A DNA stretch of 64,000 bases from Mesorhizobium sp. WSM4311 (GCF_002295115.1 NZ_NSFV01000009.1:124001-188000); one strand, 5' to 3'; positions 51,014 through 60,459 are shown, counted from the stretch's first letter. Numbers and translations are program-made. Notes: generated from the letters alone by a model not told the origin.

Positions 51014-52345
51014 TCAGCCGCCGAACATGCCGAGCAGCTTGTTCTTCAGCTTGGTCACCCGGCTCTCATCGGCGCTCGCTGCCTGCGTTTCGGCTTCCGG
51101 CGCGGCCTCCGTCGGGGCGGCTATGGTGGCGGTGGCGACCGGGGCTTCCTTGGCGGCCTTGGCCGCTTCCTTTGCCGCCACGGCTTGCGCCTTGGCCGCT
51201 TCCTTTTCGGCCAGCGCCTGTGCCTTTGCGGCCTCCTTGGCTTGCTTGGCGGCCTCTATGGCGGCCAGCCTCTGCTCGTCGGCCTTCTGCTTGGCGGCCT
51301 TTTCGGCGTCGAGTGCCGCCATCTTGCGACCGGCCGGCGAATCGATGCGGCCCATGCGCGCCGTTTCGGTCACCGTGCCGTCATTGTTGAGCGAAGGCGG
51401 ATCGATCGGCACGCGCTCGCCGCGCGCCCGGCGCTTCGACCAGTCGGAGACGATGCTGGCTTCCTTGATACCGGCGATGGTCGGCTTCGGTGGCGGCACG
51501 CTTGCCTTGAGCGCGCTGTTGAAGGCCGCGTCATAGGTGCTCTGATAGGCGTTGTAGGCGCTCTTCAGCGAGTCCGGCTGGGTGGTCGCCGGGCATGGTC
51601 CGGTCGGATCGAATGTCTGGCCATCGGCGGCGACCTGGTTGAAGACGTAGCGCTTCTCGCAGACATCGACCTTCGGCGGCACCTTGGTGACCTCGAAATT
51701 GTCGTAGCCGACCTTCAGCATCTTCCAGAACTCGTAGTTCGGGTCGCTGCGATAGCGGGCCATGTTGGCGGCAGTCATGCGGAATGGGAAGGCCTGAACC
51801 TGGAACTCGGTCTGGCCGCCCTGGAAAGCGTCGCGGCCGAAGGCATAGATCTGCTCGATCTGCGCGTCGGTCATCGAATAGCAGCCCGAGGACGAACAGG
51901 CGCCATGCACCATCAGGTTCTGGCCGGTGCGGCCGTTGGCGCGGTCATAGGCGTTGGGAAAGCCGATGTTGAAGGACAGATGGTAGTTGGAGCGCGGATT
52001 CATCTGCGACGGGCGGACCGTGTAGAAGCCTTCAGGCGCCTGGCGGTCGCCTTCGGTGTATTTGGGACCGAGCTTGCCCGACCATTTGCAGATGTCGTAG
52101 CTCGCCACCATGTCGTAGCGGCCATTGGTCTTGGCCTTCCAGATCTCGAGCTTGCCCTCTTCCTTGAAGATGCGCGCCATCACCGAGGAGGTGCGCACCA
52201 TGCCCTTGGCCTTCATGTCGGCAAGGATCTTGTCCGGCAGCGGCTTGTTGGCTTCCGGGGCAAAGTCCTTCATCGACGAATCATTGCAGCCGGCGATGGC
52301 TATCGAGGCGGCGAGGACTCCGGTGCGGGCGAGCTTGGCAAACAT
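51014..52345 (-). CDS. L,D-transpeptidase (YkuD domain) lipoprotein with Ala/Lys-rich tail
   Basis: The gene encodes 443 residues. A lipoprotein signal ends at the lipobox IAGC with Cys20. The YkuD domain (about 50-180) has the active site HGACSSSGCYSM, where the later Cys acts as nucleophile. Residues about 330-420 form an Ala/Lys/Glu repeat (units such as AAKAQAVAAKEAAKAAKEA), probably a long helix. The enzyme cross-links peptidoglycan or attaches proteins to it. The TusA-like gene follows directly. A promoter should lie in the 238-base gap to accA. Confidence 0.88.
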   Translation of the reverse strand: MFAKLARTGVLAASIAIAGCNDSSMKDFAPEANKPLPDKILADMKAKGMVRTSSVMARIFKEEGKLEIWKAKTNGRYDMVASYDICKWSGKLGPKYTEGDRQAPEGFYTVRPSQMNPRSNYHLSFNIGFPNAYDRANGRTGQNLMVHGACSSSGCYSMTDAQIEQIYAFGRDAFQGGQTEFQVQAFPFRMTAANMARYRSDPNYEFWKMLKVGYDNFEVTKVPPKVDVCEKRYVFNQVAADGQTFDPTGPCPATTQPDSLKSAYNAYQSTYDAAFNSALKASVPPPKPTIAGIKEASIVSDWSKRRARGERVPIDPPSLNNDGTVTETARMGRIDSPAGRKMAALDAEKAAKQKADEQRLAAIEAAKQAKEAAKAQALAEKEAAKAQAVAAKEAAKAAKEAPVATATIAAPTEAAPEAETQAASADESRVTKLKNKLLGMFGG

Positions 52346-52583
52346 GGATACGGCTATGTCTTTTCCCTCGGGCCAGGCTGCGAAACTGCCGAGCCCATAT
52401 GCTGAACACCGACGGACCGTAAGCCCGTTAACCTTGAAAATTCCTTACCGCAAGCGTCGACCAACCCCTCACGGCAATTTCATTGACCCGAATCCGGCGG
52501 CATTTTTGTGGCGAAATTGCACATTGCCGCCACATTGCCGCGCGCGCGGGGCTTCCAATGGCCTTGTCCGCTGGCGGATGCCG

Positions 52584-53534
52584 TCAGAGGCTGCGGCCCA
52601 TCGCCAGATATTTCTCGCGGCGCTGTTCGCGGAAATCGGTGTTGGCGCCGGCAAATTCCTTCATCGTCCTGGCAATGAGGTCGCCGGTCGCGGCAATCAC
52701 CGTTTCGGGCGCGCGCTGGGCGCCGCCCATCGGCTCGGGGATGATGGCGTCGATGATCTTCAGTTCCAGAAGATCCTGCGCGGTGATCTTCATGTTGGTC
52801 GCCGCGTCCTTGGAGCGCGTGGTGTCGCGCCAAAGGATCGAGGCCGCCCCTTCCGGCGAAATCACCGAATAAATGGCGTGTTCGAGCATGTAGACACGGT
52901 TGGCGGTGGCGATGGCGATGGCGCCGCCCGAACCGCCTTCGCCGATCACCACCGAGATCGACGGCACCTTCAGCGCAAGGCAGGCCGAGGTCGAGCGGGC
53001 AATGGCTTCGGCCTGGCCACGCTCCTCGGCTCCGACGCCGGGATAGGCGCCTGCCGTGTCGACCAGCGTCAACAGAGGGATCTTGAAGCGGTCGGCCAGT
53101 TCCATCAGCCGCACCGCCTTGCGGTAGCCTTCCGGGCGCACCGAACCGAAATTGTGCCTCAGGCGGCTGGTCGTGTCCGAGCCCTTCTCCTGGCCGATGA
53201 TCGCGACAGGCTCGCCGCGAAAGCGGGCAAAACCGCCAACGATCGCCTGGTCCTCGCCGAAATTGCGGTCGCCGGCGAGCGGCGTGAAGTCGCTGAACAG
53301 GCCCTTGATGTAGTCGACGCAGTGCGGCCTGTCGGAATGGCGGGCCACCTGCACTTTCTGCCAGGGCGTCAGCGCCTTGTAGAGATCGCGCAGCGCGTCG
53401 CGCGAACGCTTCTCCAGCCGGGTGATCTCATCGGCGACATCGACCGCTTCGCCATTCTCGGCAAGCTTCTTGAGCTCGAGGATCTTGAGCTCGAGATCCT
53501 GCACCGGCTTTTCGAAATCGAGGTAATTGTACAT
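52584..53534 (-). CDS. accA: Acetyl-CoA carboxylase carboxyltransferase subunit alpha
   Basis: The gene encodes 316 residues, the normal length. It starts MYNYLDFEKPVQDLELKI and shows RHSDRPHCVDYI, GLFSDFTPLAGDR, IPLLTLVDTAGAYPG and IGEGGSGGAIAIATANRVYMLEHAIYSVISPEGAASILW. The subunit transfers the carboxyl group from carboxybiotin to acetyl-CoA in fatty acid synthesis. ATG 53534 is preferred over 53588 because family homology starts there. It is downstream of xerD on the same strand. Confidence 0.95.
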   Translation of the reverse strand: MYNYLDFEKPVQDLELKILELKKLAENGEAVDVADEITRLEKRSRDALRDLYKALTPWQKVQVARHSDRPHCVDYIKGLFSDFTPLAGDRNFGEDQAIVGGFARFRGEPVAIIGQEKGSDTTSRLRHNFGSVRPEGYRKAVRLMELADRFKIPLLTLVDTAGAYPGVGAEERGQAEAIARSTSACLALKVPSISVVIGEGGSGGAIAIATANRVYMLEHAIYSVISPEGAASILWRDTTRSKDAATNMKITAQDLLELKIIDAIIPEPMGGAQRAPETVIAATGDLIARTMKEFAGANTDFREQRREKYLAMGRSL

Positions 53535-53632
53535 GCTTGAGCGGACCGATACGTCGGAAGGCAAGGACTGCGGAACCCTTGAAACCAAGGCCCCCGGCGG
53601 TGAAATGTCGTCCTCACATAGCGATATGAGGC

Positions 53633-54550
53633 CTAGTCGGCAAGCGGATGATGATCGTTGACCAGCCGCACCAGCCGCTCCTCCAGCACATGGGTGTAAA
53701 TCTGTGTCGTCGATATGTCGGCATGGCCGAGCAGCTGCTGCACCGCCCTGAGATCGGCGCCGTTCTGCAGGAGATGGCTGGCGAAAGCATGGCGCAGCAC
53801 ATGCGGCGATATCTTCGCCGAGGCGATGCCCGCCCGTGCCGCCAGTCCTTTCAGGTCGCGGGCAAAGACCTGGCGCGAGAGGTAGCCGCTGTCGGACGCG
53901 GCCGGAAACAGGAACGGGCTTTCGGCGAAAGCCGCCACGCCGGCCCGGGCGGCAAGCCAGGCGCGCATCGCCACCCGCGCCTTGGCCGACAGCGGCACCA
54001 TGCGTTCCTTGTCGCCCTTGCCGCGCACCATGAAGAAACGGTCGTCGCGCTGCGCCACCGTCACCGGCAGGCCGACCAGCTCGGAAACGCGCAGGCCGGT
54101 GGCGTAGAGCACCTCGACCAGCGCATGCAGGCGCAGCGCGGCCAGCCTGTCACTGTAGCCGAGCCCGGCGTCGCCGGCTTCCACCGCGGCGCGGTCGATC
54201 AGCCGGCCGGTCTCGGCCTCGCTCATCGTCTTGGGCAGCGGACGGCCTTTTTTCGGGCTGTCCAGCGTGCCGGTCGGGTCGTCGATGCGCAGGCCCTCGG
54301 CGTAGAGGAATTTGAAGAACTGGCGTATCGCCGACAGTTTGCGCGCCTGCGACGTCGGCGCGAAGCCGCGCGCCGCGATATCGTCGAGATAGGCACGGAT
54401 ATCGGCGGCGGCAGCACCGGCAAGCCCGCCATCGATCCCGCTCGAAGCGTCTTCGAGGTCACGTCGGTAGGAGGACAGCGTGTTTTCGGCGGCGCCGCGC
54501 TCGGCGCTCATCATTTCCAGGAAGGCCTCGATGCGGGCGGCGCTGTTCAT
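53633..54550 (-). CDS. xerD: Tyrosine recombinase XerD
   Basis: The gene encodes 305 residues. It has the N-terminal core-binding domain and the C-terminal catalytic domain with Arg in ATGLRVSELV, Lys in RGKGDKERMVPL, HVLRHAFASH (His and Arg), the second His in LLGHADISTTQIYTHV and the nucleophile Tyr in the same motif. It resolves chromosome dimers at dif with XerC. Its neighbours (accA, aroK, aroB) are core genes, so it is not a phage integrase. Confidence 0.92.
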   Translation of the reverse strand: MNSAARIEAFLEMMSAERGAAENTLSSYRRDLEDASSGIDGGLAGAAAADIRAYLDDIAARGFAPTSQARKLSAIRQFFKFLYAEGLRIDDPTGTLDSPKKGRPLPKTMSEAETGRLIDRAAVEAGDAGLGYSDRLAALRLHALVEVLYATGLRVSELVGLPVTVAQRDDRFFMVRGKGDKERMVPLSAKARVAMRAWLAARAGVAAFAESPFLFPAASDSGYLSRQVFARDLKGLAARAGIASAKISPHVLRHAFASHLLQNGADLRAVQQLLGHADISTTQIYTHVLEERLVRLVNDHHPLAD

Positions 54551-54574
54551 CCTCGGGGATCAGCTTTTCTGCTG

Positions 54575-54727
54575 TCAGTTTTTCTTGGGGTTCAGCTTTT
54601 CCGGCGGGATGCGCACGCTCATCTCCGCTTTTTTGGGCTCGACGAACATTACCAATGCGAACATCGTACCATAGGCAATGCCGGCCAGAATCGCGAGGAT
54701 CACGACAAAGCGAAACAGTGTCGGCAT
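54575..54727 (-). CDS. Small single-pass membrane protein
   Basis: The gene encodes 50 residues: MPTLFRFVVILAILAGIAYG continues into a second hydrophobic stretch and then a charged tail with VEPKKAEMSVRIPPEKLNPKK. There is a GGGCG sequence about 10 bases before ATG 54727. It lies 24 bases upstream of xerD and may share its promoter. I do not know a function, but the composition and position look like a real conserved small gene. Confidence 0.65.
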   Translation of the reverse strand: MPTLFRFVVILAILAGIAYGTMFALVMFVEPKKAEMSVRIPPEKLNPKKN

Positions 54728-54937
54728 CAATTTTCGCCCGTCTTCTTGTTCTGCGTTTCCAAACCCTGTGCCCTTATGGGACGCCAATCCGACCAATTCA
54801 AGGAAGAAGCGGAGGCCTGTCGGCAACTTCTGATGCAGGCATCCTCCGCCCGATATAAGCTTGCCTATACTCGGCACGCTTGACGCAAACCGGCTTTTCA
54901 TGTCGATACGCCGGCAAAGAGGCCCAAGAAACAACTG

Positions 54938-55549
54938 ATGAACGCGCACCAGGCAAATCCTCCAGGCGAGAGCCACGCCGCGCTGCTTGGCCGGCTGGGC
55001 AGCCGGTCCATCGTCTTTGTCGGCCTGATGGGCGCCGGCAAGACGGCGATCGGGCGCAAGGTGGCGACGATGCTTTCGCTGCCTTTCATCGACAGCGACC
55101 AGGAGATCGAAAGCGTCTCGCGCATGACCGTGCCGGAGCTGTTCGAACGCTATGGCGAGACCGAGTTCAGGGCCCTGGAACAGCGCGTCATCCTGCGCGT
55201 GCTTGAGAATGGCCCGCAGGTGCTTTCGACCGGCGGCGGCGCCTTCATGAACGCGCAGACGCGCGAGGCCATCGCCGGCCATGGCGTGTCGGTGTGGCTG
55301 AAGGCCGAACTCGATCTTCTTATGGACCGGGTGTCGAAGAAGCAGAACCGGCCGCTGTTGAAAAGCGCTGATCCCCGCGCCGTGCTGGAGCGGCTGATGG
55401 GCGAGCGCTATCCGGTCTACGCGACATCAGATGTCACCGTGCCGACCCGCGACGACCGCAAGGAGGTCATCGCCGCGGAGGTGCTGAACGCGCTGTGCCG
55501 GCATTTCGGCATCGATGAAATTGCAGCGACGGGCGAGATCGAATCGTGA
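54938..55549 (+). CDS. aroK: Shikimate kinase
   Basis: The gene encodes 203 residues. The P-loop is GLMGAGKTAIGRKVA, the shikimate-binding Asp and Arg residues are in FIDSDQEIE and YGETEFRALE, and STGGGAF follows. The lid contains RPLL and the later Arg of YPVYATSDVTV. It phosphorylates shikimate in aromatic amino acid synthesis. ATG 54938 gives a short N-terminal extension usual in Rhizobiales. It overlaps aroB by 4 bases (GTGA). Confidence 0.94.
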   Translation: MNAHQANPPGESHAALLGRLGSRSIVFVGLMGAGKTAIGRKVATMLSLPFIDSDQEIESVSRMTVPELFERYGETEFRALEQRVILRVLENGPQVLSTGGGAFMNAQTREAIAGHGVSVWLKAELDLLMDRVSKKQNRPLLKSADPRAVLERLMGERYPVYATSDVTVPTRDDRKEVIAAEVLNALCRHFGIDEIAATGEIES

Positions 55550-56682
55550 GCGTGGACCAGCCAGTCACCGTCGAAGTCGGGCTTGGCGACCGGGCCTACG
55601 ACATATTGATCGGCTCCGGCCTTCTGTCGCGCGCCGGCGAGGAGATTGCGCGCCGGCTGCCGGGTACGCGTGCGGCTGTCGTCACCGACGAGAATGTCGC
55701 CGCCGCGCATCTCGATACGCTGAAGGCAGGGCTCGAGAAGGGTGGTATCCAGCCCACCGTCATCACGATGCCGCCTGGCGAGAAGACCAAGAGCTTTTCC
55801 CATCTCGAAGAGGTGGTCGACGGCGTTCTGGCCGCCAGGCTGGAGCGTGGCGACGTCGTCGTCGCGCTGGGCGGCGGCGTCATCGGCGATCTCACCGGTT
55901 TTGCCGCCGGCATCGTGCGGCGCGGCATGAATTTCGTGCAGATCCCGACCTCGCTGCTGGCGCAGGTCGATTCCTCTGTCGGCGGCAAGACCGGCATCAA
56001 CAGCCCGCGCGGCAAGAACCTTGTCGGCGTCTTCCTGCAGCCGAAACTGGTGCTGGCCGACACGGAAGTGCTCGACACGCTGCCGATCCGCGAATTCCGC
56101 GCCGGCTACGCCGAACTCGCAAAGTACGGGCTGATCGACCGGCCGGAACTTTTCGCCTGGCTTGAGGCGAACTGGCAAAAAGTGTTCGCCGGCGGGCCGG
56201 AGCGGGCGCAGGCGATTGCCGAAGCCTGCCGTGCCAAGGCCGATGTCGTCGCCCGCGACGAATTCGAGACCGGCGACCGGGCGCTGCTCAATCTCGGCCA
56301 CACATTCGGCCATGCGCTCGAAGCCGCCACGCAGTATGACGGCGCCCGGCTCGTCCATGGCGAGGGGGTCGCCATCGGCATGGCGCTGGCGCATCGCTTC
56401 TCCTCGCGGCTCAATCTGGCGAGTCCCGACGACGCGGCACGCGTCGAGACGCATCTGCGCGCGGTCGGTCTGCCGTGGCGGATGGCCGATATTCCGGGTG
56501 AATTGCCCGATGCCGAGGCGCTGCTTTCCTTCATCACCCAGGACAAGAAGGTGTCGCGCGGCGCGCTGACCTTCATCCTGACGCGCGGCATCGGCCAGGC
56601 TTTTATCGCCAAGGACGTTCCGGCTTCGGAAGTGCTGTCGTTCCTGCGGGAAAACCACCCAGCCAGCCGGAAAGCCGGCTGA
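55546..56682 (+). CDS. aroB: 3-dehydroquinate synthase
   Basis: The gene encodes 378 residues. It has VVALGGGVIGDLTGFAAG for NAD binding and metal ligands around YAELAKYGLI, LNLGHTFGHALE and LVHGEGVAIGMALA. It makes 3-dehydroquinate from DAHP. GTG 55546 lies in the GTGA overlap with aroK, so the two are translationally coupled. The CorC-like gene starts 1 base after its stop. Confidence 0.95.
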   Translation: MSVDQPVTVEVGLGDRAYDILIGSGLLSRAGEEIARRLPGTRAAVVTDENVAAAHLDTLKAGLEKGGIQPTVITMPPGEKTKSFSHLEEVVDGVLAARLERGDVVVALGGGVIGDLTGFAAGIVRRGMNFVQIPTSLLAQVDSSVGGKTGINSPRGKNLVGVFLQPKLVLADTEVLDTLPIREFRAGYAELAKYGLIDRPELFAWLEANWQKVFAGGPERAQAIAEACRAKADVVARDEFETGDRALLNLGHTFGHALEAATQYDGARLVHGEGVAIGMALAHRFSSRLNLASPDDAARVETHLRAVGLPWRMADIPGELPDAEALLSFITQDKKVSRGALTFILTRGIGQAFIAKDVPASEVLSFLRENHPASRKAG

Positions 56683-56683
56683 A

Positions 56684-57568
56684 ATGGACAATGGCTGGAT
56701 CGTCGTCGCCGTTCTTGCCATCCTCATCCTGCTGGTCGTTGCCGTGCGCACACGCCTTCTCGCGATGTTCGGCTATGAGCTGTCGCGCATCGAGCCGCAG
56801 CGCTCGAGCCAGGATGAGTTGCGCGGTGCTGTCGACGATTTCCGCCGCGACGGCCAGGTGGTGCGCGAGGACCGCGACCGTATCGGCGGCCTGTTCGACC
56901 TCGAAGAGCTCGAAGTCTCCGATATCATGGTCCACCGCACCAACATGCGCTCGGTCAATGCCGACAACGCCCCGGAAGCAGTGGTGCGCGAGATCCTGCA
57001 GAGCCCGCACACCCGCATGCCGCTGTGGAAGGGCTCGCTCGACAACATTGTCGGCGTGCTGCATGCCAAGGATCTGCTGCGTGCGCTGAACGAAGTCGGC
57101 AACGACTTTTCCAAGATCGACGTGATGAAGATCGCCTCGAAGCCCTGGTTCGTGCCCGACACCACGACCTTGCAGGAACAGCTCAACGCCTTCCTGCGCC
57201 GCAAGGCGCATTTCGCCGTCGTCGTCGACGAATATGGCGAGGTCGAAGGGCTGGTGACGCTGGAGGACATCATCGAGGAGATCGTCGGCGAGATCGCCGA
57301 CGAGCACGATGTCGATATCCAGGGCGTCAAGCAGGAGGCCGACGGCTCCGTTGTCGTCGACGGCAATGTGCCGATCCGCGACCTGAACCGGGCGCTCGAC
57401 TGGAACCTGCCGGACGAGGAGGCGACCACGATTGCCGGCCTCGTCATCCACGAGGCGCAGTCGATCCCCGAGGAGAAGCAGGCTTTCACCTTCCACGGCA
57501 AGCGCTTCATCGTCATGAAGCGCGACAAGAACCGGATCGCCCGGTTGAGGATCAGGCCGATCGCGTAG
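56684..57568 (+). CDS. CBS-domain CorC/HlyC-type protein lacking most of the DUF21 domain
   Basis: The gene encodes 294 residues. It begins with one membrane segment (residues about 5-21), then goes directly to RTRLLAMFGYELSRIEP, a pair of CBS domains (about 75-190, DIMVHRTNMRSV and VVVDEYGEVEGLVTLEDIIEEIVGEI) and a CorC_HlyC C-terminal domain (about 205-290). Full-length relatives of about 430 residues have a four-helix DUF21 domain between those first two parts. The rest looks intact and in frame, so an in-frame deletion or an unusual short form is likely. It follows aroB by 1 base. Confidence 0.82.
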   Translation: MDNGWIVVAVLAILILLVVAVRTRLLAMFGYELSRIEPQRSSQDELRGAVDDFRRDGQVVREDRDRIGGLFDLEELEVSDIMVHRTNMRSVNADNAPEAVVREILQSPHTRMPLWKGSLDNIVGVLHAKDLLRALNEVGNDFSKIDVMKIASKPWFVPDTTTLQEQLNAFLRRKAHFAVVVDEYGEVEGLVTLEDIIEEIVGEIADEHDVDIQGVKQEADGSVVVDGNVPIRDLNRALDWNLPDEEATTIAGLVIHEAQSIPEEKQAFTFHGKRFIVMKRDKNRIARLRIRPIA

Positions 57569-57650
57569 CGCCACTTTCGGCCACCTTACCGATCCTTCAT
57601 TGGAACTTCGCGGCGTCCCGGTGCATTTTGCGCCGGGCAGTCAGGAGAAG

Positions 57651-58454
57651 ATGATGATCGATCGGCGAACCCTGCTTCTGGCTTCGATGGCGGCTTTTGT
57701 GCCGGCCACGACGCTCGCGCACCAATCCTCACCATCTCCCAAAACCTTCGACTACGGACCGGCCAAGCTCGACATCTATGCGCCCGACGGCGCAAGCGGG
57801 TTGCCTGTCGTCTTCTTCGCCCATGGCGGGGCCTGGGAGTTCGGCAAGCGCAGCCAGGTCGGCGCTAAGCCGGCCTTCCTGCTCGCCAACGGCTTCTGCT
57901 TCGTCTCCATCGACTACCGCATGCTGCCCGAGGCCGATGTCGCCACGCAGGCCAGTGACGTCGAAAAGGCCTATGCCTATATCGGCGCAAATATCGCCAA
58001 GCATGGTGGCGACCCCAAGCGCGTTGTCGGCATGGGCCATTCCGCCGGCTGCCATCTGATCGCGCTGACCGGCATGCGCGGCGGGCTGCCCGGCGTCGCC
58101 GGCCTGCTTCTCGACGACACCAGGGCCTATGATCTTGCGGCGCTCGAGAAGAATGGCCGCATGGTGCGTGCCTATGCGCGGGTCTTTTCCGACCCTTCGC
58201 AATGGGCGGCACTTTCGCCCGCCAGCTATGTCGATGGCCGCAAGCATCCGCCGACCTTCATCGCGTATTCGGGGGCGTCAGGCCGTGGCGAGGAGTCGAA
58301 AGCCTTCGCCGAGCGCTTGCGCGCCACGGGCACCGAGGTAACGCTGTTCGACGGCAGCGCCTATACGCACATGTCGATCAACCGCGATTTCGGCAGGGAT
58401 GGCGACACGCTGACCGCTGCCGCCCTGGCCTTCCTGAAATCGACGGTCGGCTGA
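57651..58454 (+). CDS. Alpha/beta hydrolase, carboxylesterase type, exported
   Basis: The gene encodes 267 residues. A signal-like N-terminus (MIDRRTLLLASMAAFVPATTLAHQ) suggests export, possibly by Tat, as RR is followed by a hydrophobic run. The oxyanion motif is HGGAWEFG and the nucleophile elbow GHSAGCH. A later Asp and the His in AYTHMSIN complete the triad. This pattern is typical of the hormone-sensitive lipase/BD-FAE-like esterase group. AGGAGA precedes ATG 57651; the next codon is also ATG. Substrate unknown. Confidence 0.83.
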   Translation: MMIDRRTLLLASMAAFVPATTLAHQSSPSPKTFDYGPAKLDIYAPDGASGLPVVFFAHGGAWEFGKRSQVGAKPAFLLANGFCFVSIDYRMLPEADVATQASDVEKAYAYIGANIAKHGGDPKRVVGMGHSAGCHLIALTGMRGGLPGVAGLLLDDTRAYDLAALEKNGRMVRAYARVFSDPSQWAALSPASYVDGRKHPPTFIAYSGASGRGEESKAFAERLRATGTEVTLFDGSAYTHMSINRDFGRDGDTLTAAALAFLKSTVG

Positions 58455-58572
58455 TCCCGTCGACTTCCGCTCGCCAACTTCTGCGACTGGATCATGCCAA
58501 AAGCGGCGGCGGGATATTGCCGTGCGGACATCCCTAAGTGCAATTGGTCCTCATGACTTGGAGAAAAATTGC

Positions 58573-60126
58573 ATGAATGGCGCCGATGTCCTGTGCGACG
58601 TGCTGCTGGCCAACGATGTGACGGTCTGCTTTGCCAATCCCGGCACCTCCGAAATGCATTTCGTTGCGGCACTCGATCGCAAGCCTGAGATGCGCTGCGT
58701 GCTTGGCCTGTTCGAGGGCGTGGTGACGGGCGCGGCCGACGGCTATGCGCGCATGACTGACCGCCCGGCCGCGACTTTGCTGCACACCGGTCCGGGCCTC
58801 GCCAATGGGCTGGCCAACATGCACAACGCCCGGCGTGCGTTCAGCCCGACGATCAACATCGTCGGCGACCACGCTTCCTATCATTTGCCGCTCGACGCGC
58901 CACTCACCAGCGACATCGAAGGCCTGGCGGCGCCGATGTCCAACTGGGTTCGCCGCATCGCCGGGCCGGCCGATGTCCAGCCGGCCACGGAGGCGGCCTT
59001 CCGCGCCTCGCTGACGCCGCCCGGGGTCACGACGCTGATCCTCCCGGCGGATGCCGCCTGGGGCGATGCTGCCCCGGCCTCGCCGGGCAAGGTCAGGCTT
59101 TCGCCGCCGCCGGCCGTCGATAGGGACGCCATGCGCGCGACCGCCGCGGCGATCCGTGCGGCTCCGGGCCGTGTCGGCATGATCGTTCGCGGGCGAGCGG
59201 CGCGCGCCGATGCGCTGGAGATCGCCGGCCAGATCTCGGCGGCCTGCGATGTCCGATTGTTCAGCGAGGTCCTGATCGCCCGGATGCAACGCGGGCGCGG
59301 GCGCGTCGCGCCGACACGCATCCCCTATCCGATCGATGCGGCGACGGCGCTGCTGGCGGATATCGACGTGCTGGTGCTGGTCGGCGGCAAGGAGCCGGTT
59401 GCCTTCTTCGCCTATCCAGGAAAACCGGGACGGCTTGTGCGCGACGGCTGCCAGGTGCTGACGCTCGCTGCCCATGGGCAGGACCTGCATGCGGCGCTGG
59501 AAGCGCTGCGCGACGAACTCGGCGTCAAACCATCGCAACCGACTGACTTCGCAACCGCTTTTCCCGACGAGGCCACGCCGAGCGGCGGGCTGACGGAGGA
59601 CGCCATCGCGCAGTCGGTGGCGCGCAAGCTGCCGGATAATGCGATCGTCTGCGACGAAGCAGTCACTTCGGCCCGGCGTTTCTTCGCCCTGTCGGCCTTT
59701 GCCGCGCCGCATGACTACCTGATGGGCACCGGCGGATCGATCGGCGGCGGCATCCCGATGGCGACAGGAGCGGCGATCGCCTGTCCCAACCGCAAGGTGA
59801 TCAATCTGGAGGCCGATGGCAGCGGCATGTACACCGTGCAGGGCCTGTGGACGCAGGCGCGGGAAAATCTCGACGTGGTGACGATCGTCTTTTCCAACCG
59901 CACCTACGCGATCCTGCATGGCGAGGTGAAGAATGTCGGCGTCAACGCGATAGGCGAGAACGCACGGCGCATGCTCGACCTCGACCATCCCGCGCTCGAC
60001 TGGGTGTCGCTGGCCAAGGGCATGGGGGTGGAGGCGGCGCGCGCCGACACATGCGAGCGGTTCGACGCGCTGCTGGACAGTGCCCTGTCACGGCGCGGGC
60101 CGTTCCTTATCGAAGCAGTGATCTGA
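58573..60126 (+). CDS. Acetolactate synthase-like ThDP-dependent enzyme
   Basis: The gene encodes 517 residues. The N-terminal pyrimidine domain has FANPGTSEMHF and the cofactor-activating Glu in GLFEGVVTGAADGYARM. The C-terminal domain has the ThDP motif LEADGSGMYTVQGLWTQARENLDVVTIVFSN, with Asp-Gly-Ser-Gly in the GDGS position. The middle domain lacks an obvious FAD-binding pattern, so benzoylformate-decarboxylase-like or IlvX-type enzymes are closer than biosynthetic IlvB. ATG 58573 follows GGAG by 10 bases. No small subunit gene is nearby. The reaction is not determined. Confidence 0.83.
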   Translation: MNGADVLCDVLLANDVTVCFANPGTSEMHFVAALDRKPEMRCVLGLFEGVVTGAADGYARMTDRPAATLLHTGPGLANGLANMHNARRAFSPTINIVGDHASYHLPLDAPLTSDIEGLAAPMSNWVRRIAGPADVQPATEAAFRASLTPPGVTTLILPADAAWGDAAPASPGKVRLSPPPAVDRDAMRATAAAIRAAPGRVGMIVRGRAARADALEIAGQISAACDVRLFSEVLIARMQRGRGRVAPTRIPYPIDAATALLADIDVLVLVGGKEPVAFFAYPGKPGRLVRDGCQVLTLAAHGQDLHAALEALRDELGVKPSQPTDFATAFPDEATPSGGLTEDAIAQSVARKLPDNAIVCDEAVTSARRFFALSAFAAPHDYLMGTGGSIGGGIPMATGAAIACPNRKVINLEADGSGMYTVQGLWTQARENLDVVTIVFSNRTYAILHGEVKNVGVNAIGENARRMLDLDHPALDWVSLAKGMGVEAARADTCERFDALLDSALSRRGPFLIEAVI

Positions 60127-60156
60127 CCGCGCCGCGGAGGGTCAGGGTGGACTGAC

Positions 60157-60459
60157 CTACCAACGGATCTTTTCGCCGGGCGCCGCCGGTTCGATCGCCA
60201 ATGCATGAACGCCGGCCTTCAGTTCGTCGGCAAGCAATTCGTTGACGGCGCGATGGCGGTCGATGCGGCTCATGCCGGCAAAGGTCGAAGAGACGACGCG
60301 AACGCGAAAATGCGTCTCGCCGGTGCCGTCATAAGCGCCATGGTGGTCCGAGCCATGGTGATGGTGGCCGGCGTGGAGATGGCTTTCGTTGATGATGACC
60401 AGCCGCTCCGGCGAAAATGCCTTGTTGAGCTTGTCTTCCATGGTCGCCTGTATGGACAT
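60157..60459 (-). CDS. BolA-family protein with His-rich insertion
   Basis: The gene encodes 100 residues. The BolA fold is seen in IQATMEDKLNKAF, ETHFRVRVVSSTFAGMSRIDRHRAVNELLADEL and HALAIEPAAPGEKI. Between the first strand and FRVRVV lies an insertion rich in His (HLHAGHHHHGSDHHG, residues about 27-41), which could bind metal. BolA proteins work with monothiol glutaredoxins in iron-sulfur regulation. It is divergent from the DnaJ-like gene. Confidence 0.9.
   Translation of the reverse strand: MSIQATMEDKLNKAFSPERLVIINESHLHAGHHHHGSDHHGAYDGTGETHFRVRVVSSTFAGMSRIDRHRAVNELLADELKAGVHALAIEPAAPGEKIRW

Noticed and set aside
53633..54550. XerD-like tyrosine recombinase as a sign of a mobile element
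   Set aside because: It lies in a core block with accA, aroK and aroB, has normal XerD length and motifs, and no attachment sites or cargo genes were seen around it.
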